DNA from: Lumbricus terrestris
Lineage: Eukaryota > Annelida > Clitellata > Crassiclitellata > Lumbricidae
Direction of reading: 5' to 3'
Assembly (NCBI GenBank): GCA_949752735.1
Contig: OX457042.1
Coordinates: 29,487,616-29,551,615 of the forward strand
Length of the DNA: 64,000 bases
In this document: piece by piece, positions 1 to 11,931 of the stretch
How positions within the stretch are numbered: position 1 is the stretch's first letter
Layout: each line of letters starts with the position of its first letter
Translations under genes and position numbers: made by a program
Notes under the pieces: generated by a model
Database searches by the model: none
Seen by the model: only the letters and a program-made list of their open reading frames with translations
Told to the model about the DNA's origin: nothing

Positions 1-229
1 GTGAAACAAATATTTGCTACAAATCAAGTCAAAGCTCGATTTTGAAAACATGGAGATGCGCGAAGATAATGCTGAGGCGACGACAGGTACCGGTAGGCCT
101 ACACACCGCAGTTCTTACATCAGGTGCTAGTAAATGCATCATTTCATTTTGACATTTTTTCATTTGGAAGGGGGTGTTCAAACACACAGAAACACCCTCC
201 CTAGCTACCGCCTTGTGAGCAAGTCCTTC

Positions 230-345
230 ACTCGCAATTGCTCAAGCGCTTCGGCGTCAAACTCCGATGAAGTGTCCGCGCTGTAGTCGGGAGCGCTTCT
301 GAGTAGTAACCTTGAAGGGGCGCTTTAACAAGTGCATATATATAT
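230..345 (+). repeat. SINE 3' portion in the array unit (recurs in every unit)
   Basis: The stretch from CTTCACTCGCAATTGCTCAA to GGGGCGCTTTAACAAGTG, followed by (TA)n, matches the central and tail parts of the tRNA-derived SINEs at 53000-53213 and 50865-51077. It also matches the last bases of the LINE ending at 41675. Equivalent copies lie near 3657, 5097, 7167, 8609, 9929 and 13377. The tRNA-like head is missing, so an old truncated SINE was carried along when the unit amplified. Confidence 0.75.
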
Positions 346-534
346 ATACAAATGAAACAAGTGCTCATCTGATCAAACGTCATTATTATCAAGATCATGG
401 CCTTCTCTTCTAAATCATCCTGGTGTTATCAATGCTCCATATTTTAGTATTTTATCTTTTACATTGTTTGAGACAGAGAAGAGGAGTGACTTTCTTAAGG
501 AGATCGCACAATATCATTGGTGATCAAATTATAA

Positions 535-740
535 GCATGCTCTTTTCAAAGGGTATGCCTATTTGTCATAGGAGAGTTGCTATCTCCTACAGATCCACAT
601 CATTTTGAGAAATTCATCCTTGTGGCACAGACTCAAAGTCTGTGTAGGAACCTTATCTCAGGAAGTACTGATCCTAAGTCAGTAGGAGTATGATAGCCAG
701 AGCTCTACTCGTGTACCCGCATGAAAATCTGCATGCACGG
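535..740 (+). other. Conserved chain of hairpins in each array unit
   Basis: Six consecutive inverted repeats are visible: 535-558 (GCATGCTCTT with AAGGGTATGC, allowing GU pairs), 570-588 (AGGAGA/TCTCCT), 626-644 (CACAGACT/AGTCTGTG, 3-nt loop), 666-684 (TACTGA/TCAGTA), 686-710 (GAGTA/TACTC) and 710-739 (CGTG..GCATG with CATGC..CACG). They recur in all seven units, somewhat altered in U6. The last hairpin vaguely recalls a group II intron domain 5, but its AGC triad is absent. A structured RNA is an inference; conservation may only reflect recent amplification. Confidence 0.5.
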
Positions 741-1628
741 TTTGTAATGAAGTAAAGCACCTTTGTAATGCTAGACAAGAAAGAAAATATTTGCATGAGT
801 TATTTGCAATCACTCAAGATAGACAAGCGAAGTTGAACTTGAAAGCGCAGCCAATTTTTTCCCCACAATGGACTAAGTGCCTCGCTTTTATAAGCATGTC
901 GGAAGGGTCTCAGAAGTCATCATGTTTCTATTGGCTATACTCATCGGAATTTTTAAACTAGGCGAACATTTTCAATTTAATGTTTCTGCAACACATCAAT
1001 TGAGTGTGACCTTACGTGCATGGATTCTGCATTTGGTGCAAATTAGTGTGAGCTATTGCTAGACGTTAGCACAAAAATGGAAGCAAAAATGACGTATATT
1101 TCACCACTGCAGATGACACCGCGGTTAAAAATCGATTGTCTTGATCACAATGGCAGCTGCATAAGATGTGAGCGCAGTGATAGGCCAATTCTTAGCCGCA
1201 ATTCTTCGTTACAGTTCTTTGCAGTAGGCTAATTACAGTACGGTCGGTACTCCTTGATAGATAGGCTTATACCCCGCAGTCGATCGAGTCGCGCGCTACG
1301 ATGGACTAGGCGATAGTCTCGATCGACTTCGTAGGCTCGCCGACTTCTCGACGAATCGATCGACTTGGTCGAGGGCTGTACCTATAGGGTATGCGCGGGT
1401 ATACAGCGTGTACTGCCCTCCGCGGAAAAAACGGCATAGTGTATACTTACCTCCGAAAACGAGGGTAGCCTAAAAGCGGGTATAATACAGTGTATACTCA
1501 CTTCACAACGAATTAATTTGTTTTTATGTGTGAGAAATTAAATTACAAGCAGAAAATAGTCGCAAATCGCAAGAGCTAGTGATTTTTGTGACGTGGTAAC
1601 AAGAAATCGTAAGAAACAGATTGGTTCT

Positions 1629-2037
1629 TGTCAGTTTTACGACCCCCAAACAAATTATATAGCGTGAGGGTCGCTTAGGGCTCAGGTTAGGCGTCGTGAG
1701 GGTTGGTTAAGGTTAGAAATATTGTTCATCAATCTATAGGTTCAATTTTCAATTTCAGCAAGAATGACTGCACTAACCCTATCCCCGATAGGGTTAGTGC
1801 AGTCATTCTTGCTGAAATTGAAGCTTAATTGACGAACAATAATGCTCAATTAAATAGAGGTTATGTTGATTAAAAGTATCTCCTAACGAAATAGGAGCGG
1901 GATTTATCAAACAAATTATTGCCTAAACAGAAGCTGTATCGATTAATACGATTCTCGTCAAACTAGAAGTTGGATAGTTGGATTGATTAAAAATAACAAA
2001 GCTGCAACGTTACTTCCTGGGGGTCGTAAAACTGACA
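1629..2037. mobile_element. 409-bp MITE with 20-bp perfect TIRs (U0)
   Basis: Starts TGTCAGTTTTACGACCCCCA and ends with its exact reverse complement. The centre is a 75-bp palindrome (1748-1822). It lies inside the foldback element and has no ORF of note. In U6 the terminal similarity extends outward past the TGTCAG ends, so the true inverted repeat was longer. Superfamily is not assigned because no clear target duplication is visible. Confidence 0.7.
1748..1822. repeat. Perfect palindrome, 36-bp stem with 3-nt loop
   Basis: Reading outward from the CCC loop at 1784-1786, each arm mirrors the other for 36 bp (arm centre GACTGCACTAACCCTATC). The homologous sequence at 11452-11548 keeps the outer ~30 bp of stem but has a ~30-nt loop, so the copies differ only in the middle of the hairpin. 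Confidence 0.85.
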
Positions 2038-3284
2038 CGGTCGAGTCGGGTCGAAGAACAACGAACGACTTGAATTGCTAAGACTCACGATCGACTCGAC
2101 TTACAAGTCGATCGAGTCGACGATTTATTGATCGACTCGACTTGATTAGGTTACGACCCACTCGATCTATCGAGCCGACCGAATCGATCGACTGTGGGGT
2201 ATATATTAGGTTGATAGCACCGCCTACAATGCGCCTAGTACCTATAGTGGCGAAGGGCTCCATACAAGGCCGACAACGGCGTCGACAGAATAGATCTAAG
2301 GAGTAAGAATCAGATTGTTGAATATTTGTGTTTAAACATTAATAATGGCCCCGTGAGAAGAAGCAGGCTTTGAGAAGAGACAGGGCAGACGGGAGGCAGC
2401 CAATCAGAAGTGTATAGGAAACAGAAGAAGAAGCGCATTCCAAAGAGAAGGACCGATTGTTCATGACAGAGATGTCCGTTGCCTTGTAGCCGAATGGTTG
2501 TAGTTCCAGTTTGACCCCAGGGGAAGCTTCACTTCACCGGAGAATGAGCTCAGTTTCCCCTTCAATTTATTTACCAATTAAAAGATGTTTTCAAGAACTT
2601 CTTGCATTTAAATCAAATTTTAAAGTAAACTTAAACCAAAAACCCATACACGTTTCACCACAAAGTTCTTACCCGGTCAACGTCTAACACTAAACTTCCG
2701 CCGTCTGGACAAGCAACCAATCACAGGCAACTTCCTGCTGCCGCCAGAACCAAGCGCCGCTTATTAGCCAATCAGCAGCGCACACGGGCTGATCACGTCA
2801 GCGAAGTTCATTTGCATGTCTGGAATGCTGTCTAAAAGCTATTTTGATCCCATGCACCCATGAAATAGTTATAGAACCAGATGTGGCCTGTAAATAAGAA
2901 AGAGACCATAGCGTATTCACAAACGCTACAGAAGTTTCGGAACTTTGGACGTAAAAAAGATATTCGTTGAAATAAAACTTCAGGCAAGGACGTCATATTA
3001 AAGCATCGGCATTGATTAAAGGATGCCGCATTAAAATTAAATTGAGACTTAGAATGGTTTTTATGAAATTTTGGAAAGTGTTGTAAAAATGGATCGACAT
3101 AATGGTAGGCTACTGTAGCTTCGAATTCATGAACAACACTTTGTCGTATGCCCATCAGTAATACAGTATCATGCTGTCGTATATCCAATTCTACAGTAGC
3201 TTGTTAATGCTTGAAATCTCTTCGCCTGAGAATTATCTTCGCGTAGCCTATCTCAACCCCATTGAGGTAATCGAAGTTGAAGTT

Positions 3285-4732
3285 TTGGTCAAATTTTACG
3301 GAAAAAATACATGTAAAAATTGTAGATTTGACAAAACAATCCTGAAGATGGACATGCGACAGGTAATTTTCGGTGAATATCTTTAAAACGATTTGTCGTA
3401 TCTCCTAACGATTGAAAGTGATGAAAGAGAAACAAATTTTTGCTACAAATCAATTCAAAACTCGATTTTGAAAACATGGAGATGCGCGAAGATAATGCTG
3501 AGGCGACGACAGGTACCGGTAGGCCTACACACCACAATTCTTACATCAGGTGCTAGTAAATGCATCATTTCATTTTCACACTTTTTTCATTTGGAAGAGG
3601 GTGTTCAAACACACAGAAACACCCTCCCTAACTACCGTCTTGTGAGCAAGTCCTTCACTCGCAATTGCTCAAGCGCTTCGGCGTCAAACTCCGATGAAGT
3701 GTCCGCGCTGTAGTCGGGAGCGCTTCTGAGTAGTATCCTTGAAGGGGCGCTATAGCAAGTGCATATACATACATGAAACAAGTGCTCATCTGATCACACG
3801 TCATTATTATCAAGATCATGGCATTCACTTCTTGATCATCTTGATGTTATGAATGTTCCATATTTTAGTATTTTATCTTTTAAATTGTTCGAGACAGAGA
3901 AGAGGAGTGACTTTCTTAAGGAGATCGCACAATATCATTGGTGATCAAATTATAAGCATGCTCTTTTCAAAGGGTATGCCTATTTGTCATAGGAGAGTTG
4001 CTATCTCCTACAGATCCACATCATTTTGAGAAATTCATCCTTGTGGCACAGACTCAAAGTCTGTGTAGGAACCTTATCTCAGGAAGTACTGATCCTAAGT
4101 CAGTAGGAGTATGATAGCCAGAGCTCTACTCGTGTACCCGCATGAAAATCTGCATGCACGGTTTGTAATGAAGTAAAGCACCTTTGTAATGCTAGACAAG
4201 AAAGAAAATATTTGCATGAGTTATTTGCAATCACTCAAGATAGACAAGCGAAGTTGAACTTGAAAGCGCAGCCAATTTTTCCCCACAATGGACTAAGTGC
4301 CTCGCTTTTATAACCATATCGGAAGGGTCTCAGAAGTCATCATGTTTCTATTGGCTATACTCATCGGAAATTTTAAACTAGGCGAACATTTTCAATTTAA
4401 TGTTTCTGCAAAACATCAATTGAGTGTGACCTTACGTGCATGGATTCTGCATTTTGTGCAAATTAGTGTCAGCTATTGCTAGACGTTAGCACAAAAATGG
4501 AAGCAAAAATGACGTATATTTCATCACTGCAGATGACACCGCGGTTAAAAATCGATTGTCTTGATCACAATGGCAGCTGCATAAGATGTGAGCGCAGTGA
4601 TAGGCCAATTCTTAGCCGCAATTCTTCGTTACAGTTCTTTGCAGTAGTCTAATTACAGTACGGTCGGTACTCCTTGATAGATAGGCGAATATACCCGCAG
4701 TCGATCGAGTCGCGCGATACGATGGATTGGGC
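3285..4732 (+). repeat. Tandem array unit U1 (short type, 1448 bp)
   Basis: Starts at the shared boundary TTGGTCAAATTTTACGG and is nearly identical to U2-U4 along its length. Relative to the long units it lacks everything between the first ~45 bp of the foldback left arm (TATACCCGCAGTCGATCGAG near 4691) and the next unit start. The short form therefore looks like a deletion derivative that was then amplified. Confidence 0.85.
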
Positions 4733-6182
4733 TTGGTCAAATTTTACGGAAAAAATACATGTAAAAATTGTATATTCGACAAAACAATTCTGAACATGCG
4801 ACAGGTAATTTTCGGTGAATAACTTTAAAACGATTTGTCGTATCTCCTAACGATTGAAAGTGATGAAAGTGAAACAAATATTTGCTACAAATCAAGTCAA
4901 AGCTCGATTTTGAAAACATGGAGATGCGCGAAGATAATGCTGAGGCGACGACAGGTACCGGTAGGCCTACACACCGCAGTTCTTACATCAGGTGCTAGTA
5001 AATGCATCATTTCATTTTGACATTTTTTCATTTGGAAGGGGGTGTTCAAACACACAGAAACACCCTCCCTAGCTACCGCCTTGTGAGCAAGTCCTTCACT
5101 CGCAATTGCTCAAGCGCTTCGGCGTCAAACTCCGATGAAGTGTCCGCGCTGTAGTCGGGAGCGCTTCTGAGTTGTAACCTTGAAGGGGCGCTTTAACAAG
5201 TGCATATATATATATATACAAATGAAACAAGTGCTCATCTGATCAAACGTCATTATTATCAAGATCATGGCCTTCTCTTCTAAATCATCCTGGTGTTATC
5301 AATGCTCCATATTTTAGTATTTTATCTTTTACATTCTTTGAGACAGAGAAGAGGAGTGACTTTCTTAAGGAGATCGCACAATATCATTGGTGATCAAATT
5401 ATAAGCATGCTCTTTTCAAAGGGTATGCCTATTTGTCATAGGAGAGTTGCTATCTCCTACAGATCCACATCATTTTGAGAAATTCATCCTTGTGGCACAG
5501 ACTCAAAGTCTGTGTAGGAACCTTATCTCAGGAAGTACTGATCCTAAGTCAGTAGGAGTATGATAGCCAGAGCTCTACTCGTGTACCCGCATGAAAATCT
5601 GCATGCACGGTTTGTAATGAAGTAAAGCACCTTTGTAATGCTAGACAAGAAAGAAAATATTTGCATGAGTTATTTGCAATCACTCAAGATAGACAAGCGA
5701 AGTTGAACTTGAAAGCGCAGCCAATTTTTTCCCCACAATGGACTAAGTGCCTCGCTTTTATAACCATATCGGCAGGGTCTCAGAAGTCATCATGTTTCTA
5801 TTGGCTATACTCATCGGAATTTTTAAACTAAGCGAACATTTTCAATTTAATGTTTCTGCAAAACATCAATTGAGTGTGACCTTACGTGCATGGATTCTGC
5901 ATTTGGTGCAAATTAGTGTCAGCTATTGCTAGACGTTAGCACAAAAATGAAAGCAAAAATGACGTATATTTCATCACTGCAGATGACACCGCGGTTAAAA
6001 ATCGATTGTCTTGATCACAATGGCAGCTGCATAAGATGTGAGCGCAGTGATAGGCCAATTCTTAGCCGCAATTCTTCGTTACAGTTCTTTGCAGTAGTCT
6101 AATTACAGTACGGTCGGTACTCCTTGATAGATAGGCGAATATACCCGCAGTCGATCGAGTCGCGCGATACGATGGACTAGGC
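4733..6182 (+). repeat. Tandem array unit U2 (short type, 1450 bp)
   Basis: Short unit with the same junction to the next unit (foldback stub followed by GGCTTGGTCAAATTTTACGG) as U1 and U3. It contains the SINE tail with a (TA)n stretch near 5205 and the same hairpin chain. Confidence 0.85.
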
Positions 6183-6222
6183 TTGGTCAAATTTTACGGA
6201 AAAAATACATGTAAAAATTGTA

Positions 6223-6846
6223 CACTGTGCCCCATAAAAAAACACAAAAAAACTTTGTCATGAAACGCATGTAAGTCTAATGTTAAATAAGAAAAAGCAA
6301 TGTTTCATTTAAGAAGATGTTCGAAGTGATGTCCCTTCGCTTGAACGCAGGCTCTCAGCCTTGGCCGCCACTGTTCAATAGCTTTGTCAATGACACTCTG
6401 CTTCAGCTGTGCCCACCCAACGATGAGGCGCTCCTTCTACTCGTCGATGTCCCGTATTGCTGTCTGGTAGACGCGTTCCTGTATTAGACCCCAAATTCTG
6501 TAGTCAACGGGATTGAGGTCTGGTGAGTTTGCTGGCCAGAGTTCCGGTCCAATGAAGCTTGGTGTTTCACGTCGCAGCAACGCAATGGTGTCCTATGCGC
6601 GATGTGCTGGGGGCTGTCCTGCTGGAGAATGAATAAGTCGCTTGACATCCTCCTGATCGCTGGCAGCATCTGCTCCATCAACAGGATATTCCTGTAATAT
6701 TCGCCGTTGACCTTCACCCCAGGTTCCACGAAGAACAATTCCGTGCACCCGAGCTTCGAGACGGCGACGGAGACCATCAGTGAGCGGCTGAAAGTCGGGC
6801 GGGTCCGCAGTAGTTTTTTGGTGTGTTTTTTTTATGGGGCACAGTG
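6223..6846 (-). mobile_element. Tc1/mariner-type element, internally deleted
   Basis: A TA duplication (6221-6222 and 6847-6848) flanks inverted ends CACTGTGCCCCATAAAAAAA and, on the other strand, CACTGTGCCCCATAAAAAAAA. The interrupted sequence ATTGTATATTCG is intact in neighbouring units, which gives an empty site. At 624 bp the element is too short to be autonomous. Its minus strand encodes the C-terminal half of a transposase. Confidence 0.85.
6300..6777 (-). pseudogene. Mariner-family transposase C-terminal remnant
   Basis: The minus strand reads VMVSVAVSKLGCTELFF, then GVKVNGEYYRNILL, then LFILQQDSPQHIAHRT. After a frame break it continues as WPANSP and DYRIWG, ending in a region resembling the usual mariner C terminus. 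The QQDS..H and WPxNSPDLNPxDY-type motifs contain the second and third catalytic acidic positions of mariner-like transposases. The N-terminal DNA-binding half is missing and the frame is broken near 6480-6580, so it cannot make an active enzyme. Confidence 0.75.
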
Positions 6847-8253
6847 TATATTCGACAAAACAATTCTGAACATGCGACAGGTAATTTTCGGTGAATAACT
6901 TTAAAACGATTTGTCGTATCTCCTAACGATTGAAAGTGATGAAAGTGAAACAAATATTTGCTACAAATCAAGTCAAAACTCGATTTTGAAAACATGGAGA
7001 TGCGCGAAGATAATGCTGAGGCGACGACAGGTACCGGTAGGCCTACACACCGCAGTTCTTACATCAGGTGCTAGTAAATGCATCATTTCATTTTGACATT
7101 TTTTCATTTGGAAGGGGGTGTTCAAACACACAGAAACACCCTCCCTAGCTACCGCCATGTGAGCAAGTCCTTCACTCGCAATTGCTCAAGCGCTTCGGCG
7201 TCAAACTCCGATGAAGTGTCCGCGCTGTAGTCGGGAGCGCTTCTGAGTAGTAACCTTGAAGGGGCGCTTTAACAAGTGCATATATATATACAAATGAAAC
7301 AAGTGCTCATCTGATCAAACGTCATTATTATCAAGATCATGGCCTTCTCTTCTAAATCATCCTGGTGTTATCAATGCTCCATATTTTAGTATTTTATCTT
7401 TTACATTCTTTGAGACAGAGAAGAGGAGTGACTTTCTTAAGGAGATCGCACAATATCATTGGTGATCAAATTATAAGCATGCTCTTTTCAAAGGGTATGC
7501 CTATTTGTCATAGGAGAGTTGCTATCTCCTACAGATCCACATCATTTTGAGAAATTCATCCTTGTGGCACAGACTCAAAGTCTGTGTAGGAACCTTATCT
7601 CAGGAAGTACTGATCCTAAGTCAGTAGGAGTATGATAGCCAGAGCTCTACTCGTGTACCCGTATGAAAATCTGCATGCACGGTTTGTAATGAAGTAAAGC
7701 ACCTTTGTAATGCTAGACAAGAAAGAAAATATTTGCATGAGTTATTTGCAATCACTCAAGATAGACAAGCGAAGTTGAACTTGAAAGCGCAGCCAATTTG
7801 TTCCCCACAATGGACTAAGTGCCTCGCTTTTATAACCATATCGGAAGGGTCTCAGAAGTCATCATGTTTCTATTGGCTATACTCATCGGCATTTTTAAAC
7901 TAGGCGAACATTTTCAATTTAATGTTTCTGCAACACATCAATTGAGTGTGACCTTACGTGCATGGATTCTGCATTTGGTGCAAATTAGTGTGAGCTATTG
8001 CTAGACGTTGGCACAAAAATGGAAGCAAAAATGACGTATATTTCATCGCTGCAGATGACACCGCGGTTAAAAATCGATTGTCTTGATCACAATGGCAGCT
8101 GCATAAGATGTGAGCGCAGTGATAGGCCAATTCTTAGCCGCAATTCTTCGTTACAGTTCTTTGCAGTAGGCTATTACAGTACGGTCGGTACTCCTTGATA
8201 GATAGGCGAATATACCCGCAGTCGATCGAGTCGCGCGATACGATGGACTAGGC

Positions 8254-9575
8254 TTGGTCAAATTTTACGGAAAAAATACATATAAAAATTGTATATTCGA
8301 CAAAACAATTCTGAACATGCGACAGGTAATTTTCGGTGAATATCGTTAAAACGATTTGTCGTATCTCCTAACGATTGAAAGTGATGAAAGTGAAACAAAT
8401 ATTTGCTACAAATCAAGTCAAAGCTCGATTTTGAAAACATGGAGATGCGCGAAGATAATGCTGAGGCGACGACAGGTACCGGTAGGCCTACACACCGCAG
8501 TTCTTACATCAGGTGCTAGTAAATGCATCATTTCATTTGGACATTTTTTCATTTGGAAGGGGGTGTTCAAACACACAGAAACACCCTCCCTAGCTACCGC
8601 CTTGTGAGCAAGTCCTTCACTCGCAATTGCTCAAGCGCTTCGGCGTCAAACTCCGATGAAGTGTCCGCGCTGTAGTCGGGAGCGCTTCTGAGTAGTAACC
8701 TTGAAGGGGCGCTTTAACAAGTGCATATATATATATACAAATGAAACAAGTGCTCATCTGATCAAACGTCATTATTATCAAGATCATGGCCTTCTCTTCT
8801 AAATCATCCTGGTGTTATCAATGCTCCATATTTTAGTATTTTATCTTTTACATTCTTTGAGACAGAGAAGAGGAGTGACTTTCTTAAGGAGATCGCACAA
8901 TATCATTGGTGATCAAATTATAAGCATGCTCTTTTCAAAGGGTATGCCTATTTGTCATAGGAGAGTTGCTATCTCCTACAGATCCACATCATTTTGAGAA
9001 ATTCATCCTTGTGACACAGACTCAAAGTCTGTGTAGGAACCTTATCTCAGGAAGTACTGATCCTAAGTCAGTAGGAGTATGATAGCCAGAGCTCTACTCG
9101 TGTACCCGCATGAAAATCTGCATGCACGGTTTGTAATGAAGTAAAGCACCTTTGTAATGCTAGACAAGAAAGAAAATATTTGCATGAGTTATTTGCAATC
9201 ACTCAAGATAGACAAGCGAAGTTGAACTTGAAAGCGCAGCCAATTTTTTCCCCACAATGGACTAAGTGCCTCGCTTTTATAACCATATCGGAAGGGTCTC
9301 AGAAGTCATCATGTTTCTATTGGCTATACTCATCGGAATTTTTAAACTAGGCGAACATTTTCAATTTAATGTTTCTGCAAAACATCAATTGAGTGTGACC
9401 TTACGTGCATGGATTCTGCATTTGGTGCAAATTAGTGTGATCTATTGCTAGACGTTAGCACAAAAATGGAAGCAAAAATGACGTATATTTCACCACTGCA
9501 GATGACACCGCGGTTAAAAATCGAGTGTCTTGATCACAATGGCAGCTGCATAAGATGTGAGCGCAGTGATAGGCC
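8254..9575 (+). repeat. Tandem array unit U4 (short type, 3' truncated)
   Basis: Same organisation as U1-U2, but it breaks off in ...GATAGGCCAT near 9576 and joins a shortened start of the next unit. The last ~100 bp of the usual unit and the first ~30 bp of the next are missing. Confidence 0.8.
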
Positions 9576-10976
9576 ATGACAAAAAATTGTATATTCGACA
9601 AAACAATTCTGAACATGCGACAGGTAATTTTCGGTGAATATCTTTAAAACGATTTGTCGTATCTCCTAACGATTGAAAGTGATGAAAGAGAAACAAATTT
9701 TTGCTACAAATCAAGTCAATACTCGATTTTGAAAAATGGAGTTGCGCGAAGATAATGCTGAGGCGACGACATGTAGTAGGTCTACACACTGCAGTTCTTA
9801 CATCAGTTGCTAGTAAAGCATCATTTCATTTTCACACTTTTTTCATTTGGAAGTTTCTGTGTGTTTGAACACCCCGTTCAAACACACAGAAACACCCTCC
9901 CTAACTACCGTCTTGTGAGCAAGTCCTTCACTCGCAATTGCTCAAGCGCTTCGGCGTCAAACTCCGATGAAGTGTCCGCGCTGTAGTCGGGAGCGCTTCT
10001 GAGTTGTAACCTTGAAGGGGCGCTTTAACAAGTGCATACATACATATATACATATGAAACAAGTGCTCATCTGATCACCAGTCATTATTATCAAGACCAT
10101 GACCTTCTCTTTTTGATCATCCTGGTGTTATCAATGTTCCTTATTTTAGTATTTTATCTTTTACATTCTTTGAGACAGAGAAGAGGAGTGACTTTCTTAA
10201 GGAGATCGCACAATATCATTGGTGATCAAATTATAAGCATGCTCTTTTCAAAGGGTTTGCCTATTTGTCATAGGAGAGTTGCTATCTCCTACAGATCCAC
10301 ATCATTTTGAGAAATTCATCTTTGTGGCACGGACTCAAAGTCTGTGTAGGAACCTTATCTCAGGAAGTACTTATCCTAAGTCAGTAGGAGTATGATAGCC
10401 AGAGCTCTACTCGTGTACCCGCATGAAAATCTGCATGCACGGTTTGTAATGAAGTAAAGCACCTCTGTAATGCTAGACAAGAAAGAAAATATTTGCATGA
10501 GTTATTTGCAATCACTCAAGATAGACAAGCGAAGTTGAACTTGAAAGCGCAGCCAATTTTTTCCCCACAATGGACTAAGTGCCTCGCTTTTATAACCATG
10601 TCGGAAGGGTCTCAGAAGTCATCATGTTTCTATTGGCTATACTCATCGGAATTTTTAAACTAGGCGAACATTTTCAATTTAATGTTTCTGCAACACATCA
10701 ATTGAGTGTGACCTTACGTGCATGGATTCTGCATTTGGTGCAAATTAGTGTTAGCTATTGCTAGACGTTGGCACAAAAATGGAAGCAAAAATGACGTATA
10801 TTTCACCACTGCAGATGACACCGCGGTTAAAAATCGAGTGTCTTGATCACAATGGCAGCTGCATAAGATGTGAGCGCAGTGATAGGCCAATTCTTAGCCG
10901 CAATTCTTCGTTACAGTTCTTTGCAGTAGGTTAATTACAGTACGGTCGGTACTCCTTTATAGATACCGGGTAAGCG

Positions 10977-11931
10977 TATACCCCGTAGTCGATCGAGTCG
11001 TGCGCTACGATCGACTAGGCTTGACTGGCGATCGTCTCGATCGACTTCTCGACGAATCGATCGACTTGGTCGAGGGCTGTACTGTACCTAGGGTATGCGC
11101 GGGTATACAGCGTGTACTGCCCTCCGGGAAAAACGGCATAGTGTATACTTACCTCCGAAAACGAGGGTAGCCTATAAGCGGGTATAATACAGTGTATACT
11201 CACTTCACAACGAATTAATTTGTTTTTATGTGTGAGAAATTAAATTACAAGCAGAAAATAGTCGCAAATCGCAAGAACTAGTGATTTTTGTGACGTGGTA
11301 ACAAGAAATCGTAAGAAACAGATTGGTTCTTGTCAGTTTTACGACCCCCAAACAAATTATATAGCGTGAGGATCGCTTAGGGCTCAGGTTAGGCGTCGTG
11401 AGGGTTGGTTAAGGTTAGAGATATTGTTCATCAATCTATAGGTTCAATTTTCAATTTCAGCAAGAATGACTGCACTAACCCTAACTCCGGTTTTAACTTC
11501 TTGCTTTTAACCCCGATAGGGTTAGTGCAGTCATTCTTGCTGAAATTGAAGCTTAATTGACGAACAATAATGCTCAATTAAATAGAGGTTATGTTGATTA
11601 AAAGTATCTCCTAACGAAATAGGAGCGGGATTTATCAAACAAATTATTGCCTAAACAGAAGCTGTATCGATTAATACGATTCTCGTCAAACTAGAAGTTG
11701 GATAGTTGGATTGATTAAAAATAACAAAGCTGCAACGTTACTTCCTGGGGGTCGTAAAACTGACACGGTCGAGTCGGGTCGAAGAACAACGAACGACTCG
11801 AATTGCTAAGACTCACGATCGACTCGACTTACAAGTCGATCGAGTCGACGATTTATTGATCGACTCGACTTGATTAGGTTACGACCCACTCGATCTATCG
11901 AGCCGACCGAATCGATCGACTGTGGGGTATA
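10977..11931. mobile_element. Foldback element copy in U5
   Basis: Same outer ends as the U0 copy (left arm TATACCCCGTAGTCGATCGA). It contains the MITE at 11331-11765, so the nesting predates duplication of the long units. Confidence 0.65.
11331..11765. mobile_element. MITE copy in U5
   Basis: Same 20-bp terminal repeats as the U0 copy. Its central inverted repeat (11452-11548) has an additional ~30-nt loop, making the element longer. Confidence 0.7.

Larger units (their letters stand above)
1268..2203. mobile_element. Foldback element in U0 with GTCGATCGA-rich arms
   Basis: Outer inverted ends read TATACCCCGCAGTCGATCGA on the left and, on the opposite strand of the right end, TATACCCCACAGTCGATCGA (19 of 20 identical). 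Both arms are dense in CGATCGA, TCGACTCG and GAGTCGA words, as in foldback-type elements. The MITE at 1629-2037 sits in the middle. No coding capacity was seen. Homologous copies are at 10977-11931 and 14406-15110; the short array units keep only a ~45-bp stub. Confidence 0.65.
1..3284 (+). repeat. Tandem array unit U0 (long type, 5' end cut by window)
   Basis: First of seven tandem units. The opening bases match position ~4868, about 135 nt into unit U2, so this unit would be about 3.4 kb in full. It holds, in order, a SINE-type 3' tail (to ~345), a hairpin-rich segment (535-740), a foldback element with a nested MITE (1268-2203) and about 1.08 kb of sequence seen only in long units (2204-3284). 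Short ORFs of about 61 codons recur in every unit, but I see no evidence that they are genes. The nearest relative is long unit U5. Confidence 0.85.
6183..8253 (+). repeat. Tandem array unit U3 (short type plus mariner insertion)
   Basis: Short unit of about 1445 bp once the 624-bp mariner-like insertion and its TA duplication (6221-6848) are removed. The insertion is in no other unit, so it came after the amplification, or this copy never served as template afterwards. Confidence 0.85.

Noticed and set aside
423..608. A 61-codon ORF repeated in several array units (also 5293, 7365, 8812) and its companion at 877, 4297, 5747, 7819, 9266, 10579
   Set aside because: Conservation is explained by recent tandem amplification of the DNA. 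The frame overlaps the hairpin chain, and there is no domain or codon-use evidence.
710..740. Group II intron domain 5 in the array units
   Set aside because: The hairpin is similar in shape, but the catalytic triad and the exact bulge/tetraloop pattern are missing and no other intron domain was recognised. Kept only as a hairpin finding.
2480..2520. A-box-like TAGCCGAATGG near a B-box-like AGTTTGACCCC in long units (also ~12210)
   Set aside because: The spacing between boxes is too short for a tRNA promoter and no SINE body follows.
2832..3188. Minus-strand 118-codon frame in long units (also 12560-12910)
   Set aside because: Present only in duplicated DNA, with no recognisable domain and indels between the two copies that change its start.
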